A stretch of 45,391 bases of DNA from a virus. The translations under genes were made by a program, and so were the position numbers. Of this stretch, positions 40,773-45,391 are shown piece after piece. The stretch spans positions 1-45,391 of IMG/VR virus record IMGVR_UViG_3300048797_000370; one strand, written 5' to 3'. Below the pieces are notes generated by a model. The model did not search any database. It was given only the letters and a program-made list of their open reading frames with translations, and was not told the origin of the DNA. How positions within the stretch are numbered: position 1 is the first letter of the stretch; every line of letters begins with the position of its first letter.

Positions 40773-42284
40773 ATGTCGATTAGTCGTTATTGGCGGATCG
40801 TTGGTTTTGCTACCCGAGGCAATGGGGCGCTGGAGTTGTCTGAGGTGCGTATTTATGAATCGGGCTTACTTGCCGACACTGCGGCCACCTTGTCTGCCAC
40901 GATAGAGCCCGTCAGTGGGGCGCTGACTGATTTGAGCGACGGTGTGGCAACGAGTGTCGTGTCATGGCCTTATGTCAGCTATTCGAAACCGGGTTTTGCG
41001 CTGGTGTGGGACTTTGGCCCAGGTGGTGGGGTGGAGTTTCCGGGGTTGCGTCTGGGCTCTGGCGCCAGTGCGGAAACATTTCCACAAGATTTGATTGGTC
41101 AGTCCTCTGTCGACGGGGTGAACTGGAACCTCTACGCAACCATTGCATCGATCACCTACCCAGGGTCAAACGCACTGGCTCCTGTGCCCGTCACTGGGGT
41201 GAGTTCAGACCCGAACTTCAGTAACGTTTCCCTGCTGCTGCATTTCGACGGGAACGACAACAGCAGTACGTTCATTGACAGCAGCCCCCTGTCGAGCAGC
41301 AACGTCATCTCCGGAGCAGGGGGTGCCGTGATCAAAACCGCCAACAGCAAGTTTGGCGGGTCATCGCTCGCACTCCTCAAAGTCAGTGCCCAGTACCTGG
41401 CTCTGGAAAACGGAGCGGCGTTCAACTTTGGAACAAGCGATTTCACGATTGAACTATGGTTTTACCTGACCAGCCTCACCACTGAAGCCGGGCTATTCAT
41501 AGCATCGAACATGGTCAGCGGGGGTGGGGTAGCCGGGGGCGTGCGGGTGGACGCCTATGGCCGGATCATCTGGGGCGCATTTGGGAGTCAAACCATGCAC
41601 CCAGGCCTTTATACGGTGTCCGTGGGAGCGTGGCATCACGTCGCCCTGGTGCGAACTGGCACGACGGCCAATTGCTATTACGACGGCGCGACGGTGGGCT
41701 CAACAATATCTTTCGCTGCTGGCACCCAGCCCTGGCCGTACAACGCCACTTACCCTATCCAGATAGGGACCTATGACCGAAGCGGCAACAATTTTGTTAA
41801 TGGCTACATTGATGAGGTTCGGGTAACCAAAGGGGTCGCAAGGTACACCGCCCCTTTCACCCCACCAGGCCTTGCATTTGCTGGCATGACCGGTGTATTT
41901 TTACCATCGACTCCTCTGAGCCGGTTCAGCAAGTTATCGCCCAGCCCCGAGCGTCTGCTGCCAGGTATTGCATTGCCCGAGACCACGGCCAACACGCACC
42001 TGCGCGAGTACCCGTTCTTTGATGCCTACAACGGTGGCTTGGGCATCGTCAAAGGAACCGTCAAAGGAAAAGGTACGCCCGACGTGCCACTGCACCGCAA
42101 AGTGTGGCTGATGGACCAAGCCAGTGGCATGGTGGTGCGCGAGACCTGGAGCAGCGCGAGCACCGGAGTCTATGAGTTCAAGGGGGTTCGACAAGACGCG
42201 CTCTATAGCGTTATCAGTTATGACTACACGCTCGCCTTTCGGGCCGTGATCGCTGATCGGGTGCTGCCCGAGCTCATGCCATGA
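40773..42284 (+). CDS. LamG-like (concanavalin-fold) tail protein
   Basis: A 503-residue protein. The N-terminal 140 residues form a discoidin-like beta domain (YWRIVGFATRGNGALELSEV). A LamG/concanavalin-like domain follows at about 145-365, seen from VSLLLHFDGNDNSSTFIDSS, DFTIELWFYLTS, AWHHVALVRTG and GYIDEVRVTKGVARYTAPF. The last 120 residues are a separate domain with a carboxypeptidase-regulatory-like pattern (GTPDVPLHRKVWLMDQ). Such domains bind sugars, so it is a good candidate for receptor contact. ATGA coupling to the next gene. Confidence 0.8.
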   Translation: MSISRYWRIVGFATRGNGALELSEVRIYESGLLADTAATLSATIEPVSGALTDLSDGVATSVVSWPYVSYSKPGFALVWDFGPGGGVEFPGLRLGSGASAETFPQDLIGQSSVDGVNWNLYATIASITYPGSNALAPVPVTGVSSDPNFSNVSLLLHFDGNDNSSTFIDSSPLSSSNVISGAGGAVIKTANSKFGGSSLALLKVSAQYLALENGAAFNFGTSDFTIELWFYLTSLTTEAGLFIASNMVSGGGVAGGVRVDAYGRIIWGAFGSQTMHPGLYTVSVGAWHHVALVRTGTTANCYYDGATVGSTISFAAGTQPWPYNATYPIQIGTYDRSGNNFVNGYIDEVRVTKGVARYTAPFTPPGLAFAGMTGVFLPSTPLSRFSKLSPSPERLLPGIALPETTANTHLREYPFFDAYNGGLGIVKGTVKGKGTPDVPLHRKVWLMDQASGMVVRETWSSASTGVYEFKGVRQDALYSVISYDYTLAFRAVIADRVLPELMP

Positions 42285-42688
42285 CGCTGGCGATATCTCC
42301 GGCTCACCAGGCAGCGCGTCTGGCCGGAACGCTGAGCTTTGCTGACGCGGGCGTGGGCAACAGCCGGATTCGCGTGTACGCGACAACCCAGCCAGCAACA
42401 GGAGTGGACGCCGCAGGTGCGCCGCTGGTGGAAATCCTGCTGGCCAAACCTTGCGGAACTATTGCGGCCAATGTGCTGACACTGATTCAAGCAGAGCCAT
42501 CGGGCGACTTGATCATGGAAACCGGCACGGCAATCTGGGCACGCTGGATCAACGGCAGCGACGAGATGGTGGCTGATGGATCGGTCAGCGATGGGGCAGG
42601 CGAAGGTGACTTCAAGCTCTCGGGAACAACTGGAACGGTTTTGTACGCCGGAGCGTATGCATTATTGGGTGAATGCACCTTGACTTGA
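42281..42688 (+). CDS. Small tail protein of unknown function
   Basis: A 135-residue protein starting TLAISPAHQAARLAGTLSFA. It is strand-rich, with EAGPS-like turns and GDLIMETGTAIWARWINGSD in the middle. It lies in the tail-tip operon, coupled by ATGA to the LamG-like gene. Similar short proteins occur in the same position in other phages with this tail type, to my memory, but without a known role. Confidence 0.6.
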   Translation: MTLAISPAHQAARLAGTLSFADAGVGNSRIRVYATTQPATGVDAAGAPLVEILLAKPCGTIAANVLTLIQAEPSGDLIMETGTAIWARWINGSDEMVADGSVSDGAGEGDFKLSGTTGTVLYAGAYALLGECTLT

Positions 42689-42706
42689 TAAATAAGAGGC
42701 TGCCCC

Positions 42707-44665
42707 TTGCCAGAAAACCTGCTCTTTGCCAGCACTCCGTTAACTGAGCAGCCACTGGGGTTGGTTTTTGGAGAGGAGCTAAGTGAGCCGAATGCCAGAA
42801 ACACTGATCTGGTGTTCACCCTTTTACCCAAAACACACCCGACACTGCTGGTGTTTGGTGAGAGTGACACCAGCACGCATCCGGATGCGGTGGTAACAAT
42901 CAATGCGATGCTGCCAGGGCTTGCGGGCCATTGGGTCGTGGCACTCGGTGTGCCGGTGGCCTTGCAGGCGGTGTTGCCTGATCTGGCTGGCGCGGTTGTT
43001 GTGCTGTACCAGAGTCAGACGCAGCGTCCCACCGTGGCCCAGGTGCAAACGCACTCGCAAATCGCCCGGGTCACAGAGTCTGGTCTGACGCAGCCGCAGC
43101 AGCATGGCCAGCGCGTTTCATCCGGCACGCAGCATCACGCGCAAGACGCAACAGGTCTGCACGCGGGTGTGAAACCAAGCTTTGCCCAGGCCCTGTGGGC
43201 CAACCGGTACCTGGGTGCGAAGTTTCAGGATGGCAGCAAAACCCAATCAGGCTTGCACGCCAACTGGTCAGACGGACTGGATGACCGCCGGGTCAGGTTA
43301 AGCAGTGCGTTTCAGGAAGGCAATCGTGCTGCGGAGGTTCGCCTTGTAGGCCACTTTGAGGACGGCTTGCATGACAGGCGTGTCAACGTCCAGAGCTACT
43401 GGACAAACGCGGTTGTACGGCGAAAGAGTTACACCGGCCGCGTTGGTGCGGCCTTACCCCGGCGCTTCTATCGCAAGGGCGTGTTTCAAGAGGCTTGGGT
43501 ACCGCGAGCAGACATTCATCTGCCGCTGGTGAGTCCTGACATTGCGCCCGCTTATTGGGGTACGCAGTTGGTTTTTGCCTGCCCACCGTTGGCAGCACCC
43601 CTGCTGCTGTTTGGCCTGCGTCAATGTGAAATTGCCCCTGCCGGCATCGTGACCGTTCCGGTCAGAAAGGTTTACTTTGTGATCAATGCTGTCACGCTGA
43701 TTCGTGTTGCCGATGGCGCGCCAGTGCCGGTGATTAGCCTTTCGTTGTCGCTTGATGCATCAAGCTGGACTTGGGGGTTCGAGGCGGTGTTGCCACTGAC
43801 TGCGCTTGGCTTGGTCGAGCCCGACCCTGCGTTGGGGCCGACAGAACTGATGGCCAGTGTAAATGGCACTCAGTTTCGTTTGCTGGTCGAGACCATCAGC
43901 CGCGAGCGCACCTTTGGAGAGTCAAGTATCCACATCGCCGGACGCGGTCACAACGCCGTGCTGGCCGCACCCTACGCACCGGTGATGACGTTTGCCAATA
44001 CACAAGCCAGAACAGCGCGCCAACTGATGGACGATGTGCTCACTATCAATGGTGTGGCTATGGGCTGGTCGGTGGATTGGGGTCTGACGGACTGGAACGT
44101 GCCTGCGGGCGTGTTTGCGCATCAGGGCACTTGGATGGAGGCATTGAGTGGCATCGCTGCTGCCGCCGGTGGCTATCTGATGCCACATCCGACCGCCCAG
44201 ATCATCCGCGTGCGACATCGCTACCCGGTTGCTCCTTGGGATTGGGCTACGGTCACGCCCGACTTTGTGTTGCCGGTGGACGCGGTGCAGCGCGAATCCC
44301 TGCAGTGGTTGGAAAAGCCTGCCTACAACCGGGTGTTTGTCTCGGGACAGGAAGCCGGCGTGCTCGCTCAAGTCACGCGCGCTGGCACGGCTGGCGATGT
44401 GCTCGCGCCCATGGTGGTTGATGCTCTGATTACCGATGCGACGGTTGCACGACAGCGTGGTATTGCTGTGCTGGCAGATACCGGCCGCCAGATTGAGGTT
44501 GGTTTGCGTCTGCCTGTTTTGTCTGAGACGGGAATTATTGAGCCCGGTGCCTTTGTTCAGTACCAGGACGGCAGTGTCAGTCGGTTGGGTCTGGTGCGCA
44601 GTACCAGCGTGCAGGCCGGGTTTCCTGAAGTCTGGCAGACATTGGGAGTGCAGGCCTATGCATAA
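42707..44665 (+). CDS. Tail hub/tip protein
   Basis: A 652-residue protein starting at TTG (42707) with AAGAGG upstream. The first 100 residues are strand-rich and variable. Residues 100-240 are polar and repetitive (Gln/His-rich, HGQRVSSGTQHHAQDATGLH; later ANWSDGLDDRRVRL and GHFEDGLHDRRVNV as repeats). The C-terminal 400 residues resemble a tail hub: VEPDPALGPTELMASVNGTQ, then LVETISRERTFGESSIHIAG and PAYNRVFVSGQEAGVLAQV. It would form the central piece of the tail tip. The stop overlaps the next start. Confidence 0.7.
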   Translation: MPENLLFASTPLTEQPLGLVFGEELSEPNARNTDLVFTLLPKTHPTLLVFGESDTSTHPDAVVTINAMLPGLAGHWVVALGVPVALQAVLPDLAGAVVVLYQSQTQRPTVAQVQTHSQIARVTESGLTQPQQHGQRVSSGTQHHAQDATGLHAGVKPSFAQALWANRYLGAKFQDGSKTQSGLHANWSDGLDDRRVRLSSAFQEGNRAAEVRLVGHFEDGLHDRRVNVQSYWTNAVVRRKSYTGRVGAALPRRFYRKGVFQEAWVPRADIHLPLVSPDIAPAYWGTQLVFACPPLAAPLLLFGLRQCEIAPAGIVTVPVRKVYFVINAVTLIRVADGAPVPVISLSLSLDASSWTWGFEAVLPLTALGLVEPDPALGPTELMASVNGTQFRLLVETISRERTFGESSIHIAGRGHNAVLAAPYAPVMTFANTQARTARQLMDDVLTINGVAMGWSVDWGLTDWNVPAGVFAHQGTWMEALSGIAAAAGGYLMPHPTAQIIRVRHRYPVAPWDWATVTPDFVLPVDAVQRESLQWLEKPAYNRVFVSGQEAGVLAQVTRAGTAGDVLAPMVVDALITDATVARQRGIAVLADTGRQIEVGLRLPVLSETGIIEPGAFVQYQDGSVSRLGLVRSTSVQAGFPEVWQTLGVQAYA

Positions 44666-44879
44666 CGTTTTTGAGAAATTCCGTCAGTTGTTGCCTGATC
44701 CACCTTTGCAGGTGGGAATGGTGACCGAGGTTGGCTCGGGCGTGGTCACCGTGGAGTTACCCGGTGGCGGCGTGACCCGCGCACGAGGAAGCGCGGCAGT
44801 GGGTGAGAAGGTGTTTGTGCGCGACGGTGTTGTTGAAGCCATTGCGCCGAGCTTGACGCTGGAGATTATTGAGATTTAG
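44658..44879 (+). CDS. Small late protein with beta-barrel pattern
   Basis: A 73-residue protein (DPPLQVGMVTEVGSGVVTVE, LPGGGVTRARGSAAVGEKVF) that looks like a single OB/SH3-like barrel. Similar folds occur in tail spike and baseplate tip proteins. It overlaps the upstream gene by eight bases and is the last gene before the late terminator. Confidence 0.7.
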   Translation: MHNVFEKFRQLLPDPPLQVGMVTEVGSGVVTVELPGGGVTRARGSAAVGEKVFVRDGVVEAIAPSLTLEIIEI

Positions 44880-44909
44880 GCGCTGCCAGTTACCGATTTA
44901 TTAACCCCG

Positions 44910-44952
44910 AAGCCCGCCATGGTGTTTGCGCATCTGGCGGGCTTTGCATTTT
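44910..44952 (+). terminator. Terminator at the end of the late operon
   Basis: AAGCCCGCCA (44910-44919) pairs perfectly with TGGCGGGCTT (44935-44944) around a 15-base loop and is followed by TGCATTTTT. Confidence 0.85.
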
Positions 44953-44964
44953 TGGAGAACGCAA

Positions 44965-45075
44965 ATGAACGCACCGACTGTTACCGAGGGCATGGTCACC
45001 TTGCCAAAAGATGAGTTTGAGCAGTTGCTCGAACATGTTGCTGAGCTTGGAGCGCGACGTGCTCTGGGCGCCAGT
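44965..45075 (+). pseudogene. Truncated DUF6127-like phage gene
   Basis: Starting at ATG 44965 after GGAG, the protein reads MNAPTVTEGMVTLPKDEFEQ then LLEHVAELGARRAL, which fits the N-terminus of DUF6127-like phage proteins. The family normally continues with a helix and a C-terminal membrane segment, but here the reading frame enters unrelated, Arg/Pro-rich sequence that is antisense to another gene. The phage part therefore ends near 45065-45075. Confidence 0.65.
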
Positions 45076-45391
45076 CCGCCATGGTTGGAAGCTTCAATAC
45101 ACCTGCGCTACCCACGTGCTCTGGCGAGGCGGCCATTAGATAGAAGTCCTGCCAACTTAGTCGCACACGTCCTGCATCCTGCTCGGCGAAGCCCTCTTCC
45201 TCCAGTTGACCAAGCAGCATGGCCAGTTCCGCATCCGCGCCGAATTGTCCGGACTCGGACAACCAACTCTCGCGCTCTGGTTGCGCCCGATATTCAATGC
45301 CATCGCGATTCCACGACACAAGAATCGTCGAGGCGGGGGCACTGTCAGCACTGGACCCGCCGCTCTTGGACATAAATGGTGACCATTGCAT
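44996..45391 (-). pseudogene. Truncated leftward gene at prophage edge, probably host
   Basis: From MSKSGGSSADSAPAST (start at 45373, or further right) the frame reads ILVSWNRDGIEYRAQPERES, then WLSESGQFGADAELAMLLGQ and LEEEGFAEQDAGRVRLSWQD: a well-formed soluble N-terminal domain. After LKLPTMADWRPE, near 45065, the frame enters phage DNA and stops at 44996. The rest of the gene should lie beyond the other end of the prophage. The family is not certain; the style recalls N-terminal regions of large helicases in defence loci, which I cannot verify. Confidence 0.55.

Larger units (their letters stand above)
1..45070. mobile_element. Lambda-type siphovirus prophage (nearly whole window)
   Basis: A recombinase at the left edge, an early replication/recombination operon, lambda-order head genes (small terminase, GpA terminase, gpW, portal, S49 protease/scaffold, decoration, capsid), siphovirus tail genes with a tape measure, and a truncated junction at about 45070 together define a prophage. 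The left boundary is not seen: the recombinase stop codon lies on the first bases, so attL should be at or left of position 1. The right boundary is inferred from two genes, one phage and one probably host, being cut at the same place. No lysis genes were recognised, so the element may be defective or may continue left of the window. Confidence 0.85.

Noticed and set aside
1-45391. Insertion sequences, tRNA or rRNA genes
   Set aside because: No transposase-type protein, terminal inverted repeats with target duplication, or tRNA/rRNA-like sequence was recognised by eye. A tRNA scan would settle this.

Overview
The window holds an almost complete lambda-type siphovirus prophage (roughly 1 to 45070) in the chromosome of a fairly GC-rich proteobacterium. 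Protein style (DUF2924/DUF3489/DUF6900 cargo, ParB-methyltransferase next to terminase, alanine-rich phage proteins) points to a betaproteobacterium such as a Burkholderiales member. That is inference; there is no rRNA or housekeeping gene to prove it.

Left end (1-5891). A leftward cassette encodes a 71-residue protein, a DUF2924 protein and a serine recombinase, chained by ATGA overlaps; the recombinase is the likely integrase. Next comes a self-contained four-gene unit: a leftward XRE repressor and an ImmA/IrrE metallopeptidase, divergent from two rightward genes of unknown function. The pair share an operator-rich intergenic region, and the rightward genes end at a strong terminator. This unit is the best candidate for an undescribed system.

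Early region (5926-14677). Three CCCGTACAT repeats precede a tightly coupled rightward operon: small HTH protein, conserved phage protein, Sak4-like ATPase, putative ssDNA-binding protein, DEAD/DEAH helicase with zinc ribbon, zinc-finger protein, PD-(D/E)XK nuclease and Toprim-RepA-type primase-helicase. A dense array of CCGCAATCTGGA repeats in both orientations (13276-13468), with an AT-rich centre, follows the primase and looks like a replication origin. A RuvC-like resolvase and two small proteins close the early region. A 516-base intergenic stretch then carries a terminator and a duplicated ParB-like N-terminal remnant.

Cargo (15194-19850). A ParB-methyltransferase fusion, a Fic protein with its own apparently leaderless promoter, and five leftward orphan genes lie between the early genes and the packaging genes. 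At least four of the leftward genes follow copies of one conserved leader. A fifth copy lies 16 kb away, in front of the DUF2924 gene at the left end.

Late region (19947-44879). The order is lambda-like: small and GpA-type large terminase, two fibre-like proteins, gpW, portal, S49 protease with an in-frame nested scaffold start, decoration protein, major capsid, connectors, tail tube, a tail-assembly chaperone with a probable -1 frameshift, tape measure, and a large tail-tip/fibre block that includes a LamG-like protein.

Right end. After a terminator, a DUF6127-like phage gene is cut off near 45070 and runs into a leftward, truncated gene that is probably host DNA, so the prophage/host junction appears to be visible. 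No holin, endolysin or spanin was recognised in the window.
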